DNA of 64,000 nt from Flaccisagitta enflata. Its lineage: Eukaryota; Chaetognatha; Sagittoidea; Aphragmophora. Shown piece after piece: positions 35,316-48,469 of the stretch. The notes below the pieces were generated by a model. It did not search any database. It was not told where the DNA came from and saw only the letters and a list, made by a program, of their open reading frames with translations. A program made the position numbers and the translations under genes. The stretch spans positions 45,756,001-45,820,000 of the forward strand of contig OZ231128.1 of the NCBI GenBank assembly GCA_965153355.1. The letters are read 5' to 3'. Within the stretch, counting starts at the first letter, position 1. Each line of letters opens with the position of its first letter.

Positions 35316-35580
35316 GGGGCCGGATTCACGGCTACCCCAGTCGTATGCAGGTGGGCAGGGGCCTCATTTGAGATTACTAGAATATCCAGGCAGGAGTAAT
35401 GAGACCAAAGAGTCGGAAAACACTGACAAGTTAAACAAGGCCGGATACACGGCAATCCAGTCGCGGACGGTTGGGCAGGAGCAGTAATGCAAAAACCGCT
35501 CGGAATTCAAAAATGTGACGGACCGACCTACCGACCTACTGACCGGCAGGACACGGCAAAGAGTAGAGACCGCCGTTAAA
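35316..35580 (+). mobile_element. Family A composite with two heads
   Basis: A long-subtype head (GGGGCCGGATTCACGGCTAC, box AGTCGTATGC, 35316-35430) is followed at 35435 by a complete short-subtype head (ACAAGGCCGGATACACGGCA, box AGTCGCGGAC), a GACCGACCTACC core and a decayed tail ending GTTAAAAA near 35575. Two subtypes share one tail. Confidence 0.75.
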
Positions 35581-35589
35581 AACTGAAAT

Positions 35590-36095
<506 letters not shown>

Positions 36096-36383
36096 GACAG
36101 ACAAACCGATAGACAGAGACAGAGACAGACCGAAAAACAGATTTAAAGACAAAATTAGATATGTAGGAAACAAAACAGGAAGGGAGGAACGTGGGATTAG
36201 AATGGGCCTGATATGGGGTGGATCAAATTTCTGAGACAAAGAAAAAGTAGAATGAGCCTAGAGCTGTTCAGGTCGCATACTCACCAGAAAAAGAATTAAG
36301 TAAATTGGCAAATTGAAAAAGTAATAGAGAAATATATTACTCGCAACAAACATCAGGTCATCAATAAAGAGATTCTCTAGGCT

Positions 36384-36389
<6 letters not shown>

Positions 36390-36441
<52 letters not shown>

Positions 36442-36492
36442 ACGCGATCCTCGTCTGCACTGGTAAGTTAGTCCAACTGTCGCTTCAATTTG

Positions 36493-36556
<64 letters not shown>

Positions 36557-36558
36557 CT
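36390..36558 (+). repeat. (GT)n and (CT)n microsatellites
   Basis: (GT)n at 36390-36440 and (CT)n at 36499-36541, separated by about 58 bp. Confidence 0.95.
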
Positions 36559-36679
36559 CATTCTCTCTCTCTTTCAGCAAGTAAACTATGTAATGGTCGG
36601 ACAGTTTTGTGACAAACAACAGATTTCAATATTCAACTGACAGAAATTCTGACGAGGGATAGCGAACCATACAGAACAA

Positions 36680-36848
36680 GTGACGCAGGGTCACTATATC
36701 GTTGCGAACGGGTTGGCAGGGGCCTCCATCCACACTCCAACCCTCCCCCCATACCTGAACATACGCAAAAATTTTCTAAAACACTGGACTCAATCATCAC
36801 GGACCGACGGACCAACGGATGGACGGACAAAGCGTGTCCGCAAGTAAA
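36680..36848 (+). mobile_element. Decayed family A element
   Basis: CGTTGCGAACGGGTTGGCAG then GGGC, a GGACCGACGGACCAACGGAT core and a GTCCGCAAGTAAAAAG tail. The head start is unrecognisable, but the box and tail are of the AGTTGCGGAC / GTCCGCAACT type. Confidence 0.65.
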
Positions 36849-36849
36849 A

Positions 36850-37332
36850 AGAAGACTAACACATCCACTTGCAATATGAGTCAGTGGGAACACCGCAACT
36901 TTGTCAGTTTTCAATGCACTAAATATCTGACAAAATAAATTGAATTTATTTGAAAAACTGAAAGCTCGTTATTCTGGAAAAGGAATTGACAGAGTGGCAG
37001 TGGATTGAAAGGTAAGGTACAGGGCAGCATGCGACAGGCGAAAGGGGTGGCAATGGGACGGCATTTGAAAGGGAAATTGCACTTTAGAGTGCGTGAGATT
37101 GTTGAGTGTGCTGCACCATTTGATCCACAGGAAGGGAAACATCAAAGACGGTTTTTTTTGTGAGTTGGGTTCCCATTACTTCCATTTCTATCTCTTTTTT
37201 CTGGGTCAACTCCAGGTCATGACCAAAAGAGAAAAGTAAAAAAAAATGGAAAAAGACAATGAAAGAAATACTCACTCTCTTACTCTCTAACTAAAAATCC
37301 TACACATACCCTGTTCTCCATGTCAACCCACT
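36850..37332. other. No gene seen
   Basis: No supportable feature. Confidence 0.35.
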
Positions 37333-37538
37333 TACACCATGCTAGGGGGCAGGAGCAGTAACGCAACAAGCCCGGGCGGGCAACTCGATGCGTCATCAGC
37401 GTGATATTAGAGGAAGCGTAACAGACATACCGACCGACGGCCGGACCGACGGACCGACGGACCGACGGACCGATGGACCGGCGGACCGACGGACGGACGA
37501 ACAGACCCTCTTATAGGGATGCGATGACGCATCTAAAA
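37333..37538 (+). mobile_element. Family A-like element with GATGCGTCATC box
   Basis: GGGGGCAGGAGCAGTAACGC, then box GATGCGTCATC (37387-37397), a core of GACCGACGGACC units, and the tail. Hairpin arms are GATGCG (37518-37523) and CGCATC (37528-37533), followed by TAAAAA. GATGACGCATC (37523-37533) is the exact 11-bp reverse complement of the box. The usual ACAAGGCC start is missing, and the box lies after rather than before the 'ggcaggagcagt' phrase. Confidence 0.8.
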
Positions 37539-37539
37539 A

Positions 37540-38033
37540 CCATGGAATAGCGTCACCTGTGGTCATTTCAATCAACATGGAGCCGAGTATCATTTTCATG
37601 TTTTCCACATATCTGGATTGACAACGAGTAGATGGTATTTACAGGTTGATCATGCGTGACAATTTCTGTTTGCTTGTGCAATTGACGCTTGCTTCTTACT
37701 TGCCGGGACACATTCGGACCATGCAAAATAGACCATTGCGCCCAGGATGTTTCGTTGTTCAAAAACTGGTTTGATAGGGTACACTGGGTAGTGTGGCACT
37801 CAACCACTGAAACTTCACCCAATACCTGGATTAAACCGCTTACATTCGTACAATGGTAAACAGAAGCTCCCTCTACTCATGGGGTCGCTCCGTTCACGAG
37901 CGCTCGCTCACTCCGTAGAGACAGGAAAAATGAAGAAAAAGATACAGACATACAGATTATAATATGATATAAAAGAATAAAATAAAATAAGTCATGAAAT
38001 GAAACGATATACATTATGAAATCTAGTGTATTA
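37540..38033. other. No gene seen
   Basis: A GAGCGCTCGCTCACTCCGTA-type stretch at 37898-37918 resembles the interior of 33202-33480. Otherwise unassigned. Confidence 0.35.
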
Positions 38034-38723
38034 CAGTATGTTTTTTTCTCGTTTGGAATATTCTTTGAAAACATAACTCAAAAAGTTTCAGAAATAAATG
38101 AATTCTGAAAAAAAGCTTTTTACCAAAAATTGATCTATGAACATATACGGAATTAGTTGTCACCGAATATCCAAATTGCTTCTTTGTGAAAACTTGTGAA
38201 TTGGACTGTTTCCCTTTGAATTGCTCTCATTTCTAAACGGTTTGAGCTACTGATACCAGATGGAAAAAGTTTTTGGGACAACCTGAGTTGAAATGCTCAT
38301 TTGATATCTATGACGGTTTAGTTATGTTTGAATCAAGTCCTGATCAAAATTTTGATTTAGACATCACTTGCTTCCATGCCTAATGTGCAATACCATCAAA
38401 GAAAAGTTTCTCTTTTCGCATTTCTTGAAATTACTTTAAATTGAGACTAATCTGATATCTGTAGCTCAATCCATTCAGAAATGAGAGTGACTTAAAGAAG
38501 ATCTGTTCAGCGCGAAACTATGAAAAAAAGGATCTTAGCTGATTTTGATCAACATTTCATCATCAGTCAAAAGGTTCAGATTTTTGTGAAAATTTTTTTG
38601 TGAATTACACATCATGAAATGCACTTCCAATATCTTTCAGAAACTTTTTTCAGAATTGAATTATCTCTAAAACTTTTTGAGTTATGTCGTCATAGAATAT
38701 TCCAAACGAGAAAAAACATACTG
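38034..38723. mobile_element. 690-bp TIR element, CAGTATGTTTTTTTCTCG ends
   Basis: The left end CAGTATGTTTTTTTCTCGTT and right end (AACGAGAAAAAACATACTG, inverse) are flanked by TA (38032-38033, 38724-38725). TIRs extend about 85 bp (TTTGGAATATTC, ATAACTCAAAAAGTTT). TA duplication and ends fit a non-autonomous Tc1/mariner element. The interior shares TCATTTCTAAACGGTTTGAG with other foldbacks here. Confidence 0.85.
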
Positions 38724-38724
38724 T

Positions 38725-39690
<966 letters not shown>

Positions 39691-39935
39691 AGAATACATA
39701 AAAAAATAAATACAGACACTGGTAAAAAAAGAAATGTACTTAGTAGGGAGTCATTAGAGGTGGGTTGATTTTGTTCATTGAAGTAAGGTTGACTAGAGGG
39801 TTCGAAGGTTTTTCTTTTTTTGCCCGTTCCCCTTTGAGGCCTCCATTTCTCCGTCCCTTCCCTCTGTCTGTCAGTCTGTCTGGCTGTCAATCTGTTTAAT
39901 TGTCTGTCTGTCTGCCTTTGTTTCAAGTTCCCTGT

Positions 39936-39937
<2 letters not shown>

Positions 39938-39977
<40 letters not shown>
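39938..39977 (+). repeat. (CT)n microsatellite
   Basis: 20 CT units, in opposite orientation to the larger (GA)n tract 400 bp upstream. Confidence 0.95.
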
Positions 39978-39981
<4 letters not shown>

Positions 39982-42457
39982 GACATTCGGTTCATGTTAC
40001 GCCCTTTGGCTTGAAACACAATGCAATTCTTGATGTTGTCGATTCGTTAGTCTCAGATGCGTTTCAAGCTCAAATACGCTAAAAAGCCTGCCTTTTATGG
40101 CTTGCCCATTTCTAGCTAACGGGGAAAAACAGATATAGAAATCCAAACCACCGGACTGATAAAAAGGGACATCTAGTCAACCATTGCCAGTCAACCATGG
40201 TTTTTTGAACCAACCTCAGAACAACACTTTTGACATATTGTGTTGTCTGGTCAACCATTTTGGCCCCAGTCAACCATTTTACCATTATTCGTTAAAAAAG
40301 GAGGTCTGAGCAAATATTGATCCCAGTCAACCATTTTGGTTCCAGTCAACCATTCTCACTTATGGGAGCAGGTTCAAGCTTATTTTGGTCCTAGTCAACC
40401 ATTTTGGTTCCAGTCAACCATTCTCTCTTAAGATCTTAGGTTGAAGCTGATTTTGGTCCCAGTCAACCATTTTGGTTCCAGTCAACCATTCTCTCTCAAG
40501 AGAGTAGATTCGAGCTTATTTTGGTCCTGGTCAACCATTTTGGTTCCAGTCAACCATACTCTCTCAAAGAACAAGATTCAACCTTTTTTGGTCCTAGTCA
40601 ACCATTTTGGTTCCAGTCAACCATTCTCTCTCAAGAGAGTAGATTCAAGCTTATTTTGGTCCTGGACAACCATTTTAATTCCAGTCAACCATTGTGTCTC
40701 AAGAAAGTAGATTGGAGCTTATTTTGGTCCTAGTCAACCATTTTGGTTCCATTCAACCAATCCCTCTAAAGAGCTTAGGTTGAAGCTATTTTTGATCCCT
40801 GTCAACCATTTTGGTTTCAGTCAACCATTCTCTCTCAAAGAACAGGATTCAACCTTTTTTTGGTCCCAGTCAACCATTTTGGTTCCAGTCAACCATTCCC
40901 TCTAAAGATCTTAGGTTGGAGCTATTTTGGTCCCAGTCAACCATTTTGGTTCCAGTCAACCATTGTGTCTCAAGAAAGTAGATTTGAGTTTTTTTTGGTC
41001 CTAGTCAACCATTTTGGTTCCAGTCAACCATTCTCTCTTAAGATCTTAGGTTGAAGCTGATTTTGGTCCCAGTCAACCATTTTGGTTCCAGTCAACCATT
41101 CTGTCTCAAGAAAGTAGATTGGAGCTTATTTTGGTCCTAGTCAACCATTTTGGTTTCAGTCAACCATACTCTCTCAAAGAACAAGATTCAACCTTTTTTT
41201 GGTCCCAGTCAACCATTTTGGTTCCAGTCAACCATTCTCTCTCAAGGTAGTAGATTCGATCTTATTTTGGTCCCAGTCAACCATTTTGGTTCCAGTCAAC
41301 CATTGTGTCTCAAGAAAGTAGATTTGAGCTTACTTTGGTCCTAGTCAACCATTTTGGTTCCAGTCAACCATACTCTCTTAAAAAACAAGATTCAACCTTT
41401 TTTTGGTCCTGGTCAACCATTTTGGTTCCAGTCAACCATTATCTCTCAAGGAAGTAAATTCGATCTTATTTTGGTCCCAGTCAACCATTTTGGTTCCAGT
41501 CAACCATTCCCTCTAAAGATCTTAGGTTTGAGCTAATTTTGGTCCTGGTCAACCATTTTGGTTCCAGTCAACCATTATCTCTCAAGGAAGTAGATTCGAT
41601 ATTATTTTGGTCCCAGTCAACCATTTTGGTTTCAGTCAACCATACTTTCTCAAAGAACAAGATTCAACCTTTTTTTGGTCCCAGTCAACCATTTTGGTTC
41701 CAGTCAACCATCCTCACTTAGGGGAGCAGATTCAATTTTTTTTTGGTCCCAGTCAACCATTTTGGTTCCAGTCAACCATTATCTCTCAAGGAAGTAGATT
41801 CGATCTTATTTTGGTCCCAGTCAACCATTTTGGTTCCAGTCAACCATTCCCTCTAAAGATCTTAGGTTGGAGCTAATTTTGGTCCCAGTCAACCATTTTG
41901 GTTCCAGTCAACCATTCTCTCTCAAGGTAGTAGATTCGATCTTATTTTGGTCCCAGTCAACCATTTTGGTTCCAGTCAACCATTCTCTCTTAAGATCTTA
42001 GGTTGGAGCTTATTTTGGTCCTAGTCAACCATTTTGGTTCCAGTCAACCATTCTCTCTCAAGAAAGTAGATTTGAGGTTGTTTTGGTCCCAGTCAACCAT
42101 TTTGGTTCCAGTCAACCATTGTGTCTCAAGAAAGTAGATTTGAGCTTATTTTGGTCCTAGTCAACCATTTTGGTTCCAGTCAACCATACTCTCTCAAAGA
42201 ACAAGATTCAACCTTTTTTTGGTCCTGGTCAACCATTTTGGTTCCAGTCAACCATTATCTCTCAAGGAAGTAGATTCGATCTTATTTTGGTCCCAGTCAA
42301 CCATTTTGGTTCCAGTCAACCATTCCCTCTAAAGATCTTAGGCTTGAGCTAATTTTGGTCCCAGTCAACCATTTTGGTTCCAGTCAACCATTCTCTCTCA
42401 AGGTAGTAGATTCGATCTTATTTTGGTCCCAGTCAACCATTTTGGTTTTAGTCAACC

Positions 42458-42617
42458 AAAAAATCAAGAATGTGGGCAGGAAACCTTTTTGGGGCAGTAT
42501 CTCCTAAACCGCTTGTCGTAGCCAAAAATCGCTGGAAGAAACGGACCTATGGTGTATGTAAGGTATAAGCTTTCCATAGACATATCGCACCATATACTTT
42601 TGTGAAAACTAGTATCT
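42458..42617 (+). repeat. Higher-order-repeat spacer, copy 1
   Basis: A 160-bp non-satellite segment (AAAAAATCAAGAATGTGGGC, TATCTCCTAAACCGCT, ATAAGCTTTCCATAGACAT). It recurs at 43561, 44664 and 45446. Confidence 0.9.
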
Positions 42618-43560
42618 TAAGATCTTAGGTTTGAGCTTTTTTTGGTCCCAGTCAACCATTTTGGTTCCAGTCAACCATTCTTTCTCAAGGAAGTAGATTT
42701 GATCTTATTTTGGTCCCAGTCAACCATTTTGGTTCCAGTCAACCATTCTGTCTCAAGAAAGTAGATTGGAGCTTTTTTTGGTCCTAGTCAACCATTTTGG
42801 TTTCAGTCAACCATACTCTCTCAAAGAACAAGATTCAACCTTTTTTTGGTCCCAGTCAACCATTTTGGTTCCAGTCAACCAGCCTCACTTAGGGGAGCAG
42901 ATTCAATTTTTTTTTGGTCCCAGTCAACCATTTTGGTTCCAGTCAACCATTATCTCTCAAGGAAGTAGATTCGATCTTATTTTGGTCCCAGTCAACCATT
43001 TTGGTTCCAGTCAACCATTATCTCTCAAGGAAGTAGATTCGATCTTATTTTGGTCCCAGTCAACCATTTTGGTTCCAGTCAACCATTCTCTCTTAAGATC
43101 TTAGGTTGGAGCTTATTTTGGTCCTAGTCAACCATTTTGGTTCCAGTCAACCATTCTCTCTCAAGAAAGTAGATTTGAGGTTGTTTTGGTCCCAGTCAAC
43201 CATTTTGGTTCCAGTCAACCATTGTGTCTCAAGAAAGTAGATTAGAGCTTATTTTGGTCCTAGTCAACCATTTTGGTTCCAGTCAACCATACTCTCTCAA
43301 AGAACAAGATTCAACCTTTTTTTGGCCCTGGTCAACCATTTTGGTTCCAGTCAACCATTATCTCTCAAGGAAGTAGATTCGATCTTATTTTGGTCCCAGT
43401 CAACCATTTTGGTTCCAGTCAACCATTCCCTCTAAAGATCTTAGGCTTGAGCTAATTTTGGTCCCAGTCAACCATTTTGGTTCCAGTCAACCATTCTCTC
43501 TCAAGGTAGTAGATTCGATCTTATTTTGGTCCCAGTCAACCATTTTGGTTTTAGTCAACC

Positions 43561-43720
43561 AAAAAATCAAGAATGTGGGCAGGAAACCTTTTTGGGGCAG
43601 TATCTCCTAAACCGCTCGTCGTAGCCAAAAATCGCTGGAAGAAACGGAACTATGGTGTATGTAAGGTATAAGCTTTCCATAGACATATCGCACCATATAC
43701 TTTTGTGAAAACTAGTATCT
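43561..43720 (+). repeat. Higher-order-repeat spacer, copy 2
   Basis: 1,103 bp after copy 1, with only a few substitutions. Confidence 0.9.
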
Positions 43721-44663
43721 TAAGATCTTAGGTTTGAGCTTTTTTTGGTCCCAGTCAACCATTTTGGTTCCAGTCAACCATTCTGTCTCAAGAAAGTAGA
43801 TTGGAGCTTATTTTGGTCCTAGTCAACCATTTTGGTTTCAGTCAACCATACTCTCTCAAAGAACAAGATTCAACCTTTTTTTGGTCCCAGTCAACCATTT
43901 TGGTTCCAGTCAACCAGCCTCACTTAGGGGAGCAGATTCAATTTTTTTTTGGTCCCAGTCAACCATTTTGGTTCCAGTCAACCATTATCTCTCAAGGAAG
44001 TAGATTCGATCTTATTTTGGTCCCAGTCAACCATTTTGGTTCCAGTCAACCATTCCCTCTAAAGATCTTAGGTTGGAGCTAATTTTGGTCCCAGTCAACC
44101 ATTTTGGTTCCAGTCAACCATTCTCTCTCAAGGTAGTAGATTCGATCTTATTTTGGTCCCAGTCAACCATTTTGGTTCCAGTCAACCATTCTCTCTTAAG
44201 ATCTTAGGTTGGAGCTTATTTTGGTCCTAGTCAACCATTTTGGTTCCAGTCAACCATTCTCTCTCAAGAAAGTAGATTTGAGGTTGTTTTGGTCCCAGTC
44301 AACCATTTTGGTTCCAGTCAACCATTGTGTCTCAAGAAAGTAGATTTGAGCTTATTTTGGTCCTAGTCAACCATTTTGGTTCCAGTCAACCATACTCTCT
44401 CAAAGAACAAGATTCAACCTTTTTTTGGTCCTGGTCAACCATTTTGGTTCCAGTCAACCATTATCTCTCAAGGAAGTAGATTCGATCTTATTTTGGTCCC
44501 AGTCAACCATTTTGGTCCCAGTCAACCATTCCCTCTAAAGATCTTAGGCTTGAGCTAATTTTGGTCCCAGTCAACCATTTTGGTTCCAGTCAACCATTCT
44601 GTCTCAAGGTAGTAGATTCGATCTTATTTTGGTCCCAGTCAACCATTTTGGTTTTAGTCAACC

Positions 44664-44823
44664 AAAAAATCAAGAATGTGGGCAGGAAACTTTTTTGGGG
44701 CAGTATCTCCTAAACCGCTCGTCGTAGCTAAAAATCGCTGGTAGAAACGGGCCTATGGTGTATGTAAGGTATAAGCTTTCCATAGACATATCGCACCATA
44801 TACTTTTGTGAAAACTTGTATCT
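44664..44823 (+). repeat. Higher-order-repeat spacer, copy 3
   Basis: Again 1,103 bp downstream, fixing the higher-order period. It shares the TAGCTAAAAATCGCTGGTAG variant with copy 4. Confidence 0.9.
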
Positions 44824-45445
44824 TAAGATCTTAGATTTGAGCTTTTTTTTGTCCCAGTCAACCATTTTGGTCCCAGTCAACCATTTTTGTTCCAGTCAAC
44901 CATTCTCTCTCAAGGTAGTAGATTCGATCTTATTTTGGTCCCAGTCAACCATTTTGGTTCCAGTCAACCATTCTCTCTTAAGATCTTAGGTTGGAGCTTA
45001 TTTTGGTCCTAGTCAACCATTTTGGTTCCAGTCAACCATTCTCTCTCAAGAAAGTAGATTTGAGGTTGTTTTGGTCCCAGTCAACCATTTTGGTTCCAGT
45101 CAACCATTGTGTCTCAAGAAAGTAGATTTGAGCATATTTTGGTCCTAGTCAACCATTTTGGTTCCAGTCAACCATACTCTCTCAAAGAACAAGATTCAAC
45201 CTTTTTTTGGTCCTGGTCAACCATTTTGGTTCCAGTCAACCATTATCTCTCAAGGAAGTAGATTCGATCTTATTTTGGTCCCAGTCAACCATTTTGGTCC
45301 CAGTCAACCATTCCCTCTAAAGATCTTAGGCTTGAGCTAATTTTGGTCCCAGTCAACCATTTTGGTTCCAGTCAACCATTCTCTCTCAAGGTAGTAGATT
45401 CGATCTTATTTTGGTCCCAGTCAACCATTTTGGTTTTAGTCAACC

Positions 45446-45605
45446 AAAAAATCAAGAATGTGGGCAGGAAACTTTTTTGGGGCAGTATCTCCTAAACCGC
45501 TCGTCGTAGCTAAAAATCGCTGGTAGAAACGGACCTATGGTGTATGTAAGGTATAAGCTTTCCATAGACATATCGCACCATATACTTTTGTGAAAACTTG
45601 TATCT
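45446..45605 (+). repeat. Higher-order-repeat spacer, copy 4
   Basis: 782 bp after copy 3, so this higher-order unit has lost several 68-bp monomers. Confidence 0.9.
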
Positions 45606-46606
45606 TAAGATCTTAGGTTTGAGCTTTTTTTGGTCCCAGTCAACCATTTTGGTTCCAGTCAACCATTCTTTCTCAAGGAAGTATATTCGATCTTATTTTG
45701 GTCCCAGTCAACCATTTTGGTTCCAGTCAACCATTCTGTCTCAAGAAAGTAGATTGGAGCTTATTTTGGTCCTAGTCAACCATTATGGTTCCAGTCAACC
45801 ATACTCTCTAAAAGAACAAGATTCAACCTTTTTTTGGTCCCAGTCAACCATTTTGGTTCCGATCAACCAGCCTCACTTAGGGGAGCAGATTCATTTTTTT
45901 TTGGTCCCAGTCAACCATTTTGGTTCCAGTCAACCATTCTCTCTCAAGAAAGTAGATTCAAGCTTATTTTGGTCCTAGTCAACCATTCTGGTTCCAGTCA
46001 ACCATTCTCTCTTAAGATTATAGGTGGAAGGTGATTTTGGCCCCAGTCAACCATTTTGGTTCCAGTCAACCAAGCTCTATAAAGTTAGTAGATTCAAGCT
46101 CATTTTGTTCGTAGTCAACCATTTTGGTTCCAGCCAACCATTTCAATATAGACAGTAGATTCAAGCTTATTTTGGTCCTGGTCAATCATTTTGGTTTCAG
46201 TCAACCATACTCTCTTAAGATCATAGGTTCAAGCTAACTTTGGTCCCAGTCAACCATTTTGGTTCCAGTCAACCATTCTCTCTCAAGAAAGTAGATTCAG
46301 GATTATTTTGGTCCTAGTCAACCATTTTGGTTCCAGTCAACCATTTCAATATAGACAGTAGATTCAAGCTTATTTTGGTCCTGGTCAACCATTTTGGTTC
46401 CAGTCAACCATACTCTCTTAAGATCATAGGTTCAAGCTAATTTTGGTCCCAGTCAACCATTTTGGTCCCAGTCAACCATTCTCTCTCAAAGAAGTAGATT
46501 CAAGTTTTTTTTTGGGTCCTAGTCAACCATTTTGGTTACAGTCAACCATTCTCACTTGAGTAAGTAGATTAAAGCTTATTTTGGTCCTGGTCAACCATTT
46601 TGGAAA

Positions 46607-46966
46607 AACGAGCATTTTAGATACTATCCATTTATGTGTGTGGAGCTTTTTTCCGAATTTTTACTCAAAACCCCTGGCCTAACACACATGTACCTGACCT
46701 ATACTATTAATCGAGAAAAGTCAAAGTCAGTCTTTTACTTTTTGAAGTATTCAAGAGAAACAGGGTTTTCATTTTCTTATGAGGAAGTTGGGGAACTCAT
46801 CCGGCTGATCTGGGCCTCCAATGAAATTGATAGGGTAAGTAATAATGGTAATTCTCTTTCATTTGGCGCCAAGCAGTATGCTCTCGAATTTTTAAAGATA
46901 TATTTACAAAAAATTCAAAATGAATTTTTTTTTAATGATTTTTAGTAGATTCAAAAAAGGAGTGTA
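46607..46966 (+). repeat. Dispersed repeat C (NEIDRVS-type), copy 1
   Basis: 46690-46930 resembles 51910-52190 (and their duplicates at 58435 and 63610). Shared translated phrases are ETGFSFSY, ASNEIDRVS and NSLSFGAKQ, but copies differ by indels and frame breaks, and the shared nucleotide phrases (ATGAAATTGATAGGGTAAGT) are just as conserved. I treat it as a dispersed repeat. A coding ancestor is possible but unproven. Confidence 0.55.
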
Positions 46967-47107
46967 CAGTTAAACCCCGCTATAATGGATCCAAGCGTAA
47001 CAAAAATCCGCCTATAATGGATCTAAAAACTTGGTCCCTTCATGTCAATTTCTATAGTGGATGAAATTTGTTGGTCCCTTGACATCCATTATTGCGTTGT
47101 TTAACTG
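46967..47107. mobile_element. 141-bp MITE with CAGTTAAACCCCGC ends
   Basis: CAGTTAAACCCCGCTATAAT at the left, GCGTTGTTTAACTG at the right, TA on both sides. Same terminal signature as the collagen-intron MITE at 11588. Confidence 0.85.
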
Positions 47108-47410
47108 TATTTATGTTTGTTTTAGCATGCAAATGCAAGGAAACATATTTATGAGCATAGCAGCTCATCAGTGAGGGTGTTTTTCAGTATTTTAGCTCAT
47201 TTAGCTCATTTAGCTCAGTTTTTCTTTATTTTAAATGCTAAAATTGAAAAAATATTTTTATATATGTTTAGGCAAGCAGATATAAGAAATGATGTCAGTG
47301 AGCAGAGCTGCTCATCTGTGAGAGTTTTTAAAGTAACTATAGCAAAAAAAAAACGGGACAACTTGTTTTGCTGATTTTTGCTGAGCTGAAAACTTAAACC
47401 ATAGAAAATC

Positions 47411-47856
47411 CATGACCGTTTGAAAGCTCTGCGAAAGATCTTTCATATGAGACATTGCTGGTTATTCTAGCTTTATCCGTTTAGAAATGGCACAGGAATA
47501 AATGAAAACATTGCCATGTTCATTTTTGCGATCCAATTGAATTTAAAAGGTTTTGAAAAGAAGTAGTTCACTTTGACGAGCTCTAACTTCTTAACGGTTT
47601 AAGATACAGACCTGGGATTGGTCTAGAATGAAAGAAAATTTGAAAATCTTTAAAATCATTCCTGAAAAAAAAGTTGAAAATGCTTTTTTTTCTATCTTTT
47701 TTTATAAACTAACAAAAACGTTCAACTTTTTCAACTTAACTTTTACACTCATGACCATCTATTCTTTATCCTTATGTCATTTCTAAACGAATAAATCTAA
47801 GACAACGAGCATGGTCCCATTTTGACGATCTTTCACAGAGCTTTCAAATGGTCATG
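47411..47856. mobile_element. 446-bp foldback element
   Basis: The left arm (CATGACCGTTTGAAAGCTCT, GCGAAAGATC, TTTATCCGTTTAGAAATG) is inverted at the right (CATTTCTAAACGAATAAA, GATCTTTCACAGAGCTTTCA, AATGGTCATG). Arms are about 85 bp. Related sequence lies inside 49-458, 14971-15926 and 38034-38723. Confidence 0.75.
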
Positions 47857-48304
47857 AATTTCCCTATGTTTTTCCCATTTTATGAATGTCAAACACTGAA
47901 AAACATTTTGTCCCATTTTTATTTTTATTCTAGCTCATTTTGCTGGTTTAGCTCATTTTGCTCATTTAGTCTTTTTTTCTGATTTCAAATAGGATGAATA
48001 AATGTTTAATTGAGCATGCAAATACAAGAAAGCATTTCCGTGATCATAGCTGTATATCTGGTTGAGTGATTTGAGTGATTTGGCTCAGCTCTATTTTTCT
48101 CTGAATCAGTGCTATTGATTTGATCTAAAAAATAAAAGAAAAGGCGGGGACTAAAAAAGATTTGTGAAAAGTGACCAATGCTTACAACTTTTTTCCTCAC
48201 GGCAACAGCTGCCATTACTGTTACTATAAATTATCAGTTATAAAAATGCAAAATCTGATTTTTTCCCATTGGCGGGTATTTTGGCATAACCTATGGACTT
48301 GCAA

Positions 48305-48458
48305 ACAAGGCCGGATACACGGCCATCAGTTGCGGACGGGTGGGCAGGGGCGGATATGCGCGTTTTCCCACTTTTCGACTCGTGCTGACGGACCAACGGA
48401 CCGACGGATGGACGGACGGACAAAGCCTCTTATAGAGTTGCGTGTCCGCAACTAAAAA
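48305..48458 (+). mobile_element. Family A element with AGTTGCGGAC box
   Basis: Box AGTTGCGGAC at 48328-48337, hairpin AGTTGCG (48436-48442) / CGCAACT (48447-48453), tail GTCCGCAACT (48444-48453) exactly complementary to the box, then AAAAA. Duplicated at 60047-60200. Confidence 0.92.
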
Positions 48459-48469
48459 GAGAAGAAACA

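Larger units (their letters stand above)
40172..46606 (+). repeat. 68-bp satellite array 1 (AGTCAACCATTTTGG), forward
   Basis: About 90 tandem units, each with GGTCCCAGTCAACCATTTT, GGTTCCAGTCAACCATT and a variable CTCTCTCAAGAAAGTAGATT / CGAGCTTATTTT part (for example ggtccc at 40455 to ggtcct at 40523 = 68 bp). The two AGTCAACCATT copies in each unit show the unit itself grew by an internal duplication. Variable parts fall into recurring types (AAGATCTTAGGTT, AAGAACAAGATTCAACC, GGGGAGCAGATTC, GGAAGTAGATTC). Since 68 is not a multiple of 3, open frames repeatedly shift; the MVPVNH-type frames are by-products. Confidence 0.95.

Noticed and set aside
40441-46034. Repeated MVPVNH/FGPSQPFWFQST proteins
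   Set aside because: They come from the 68-bp satellite, whose length shifts frame each unit; frames last only a few monomers and occur in both array orientations.
40172-46606. CRISPR-like direct repeats
   Set aside because: Monomers are contiguous, the 'spacers' recur as a few shared variants, and the genome is animal.
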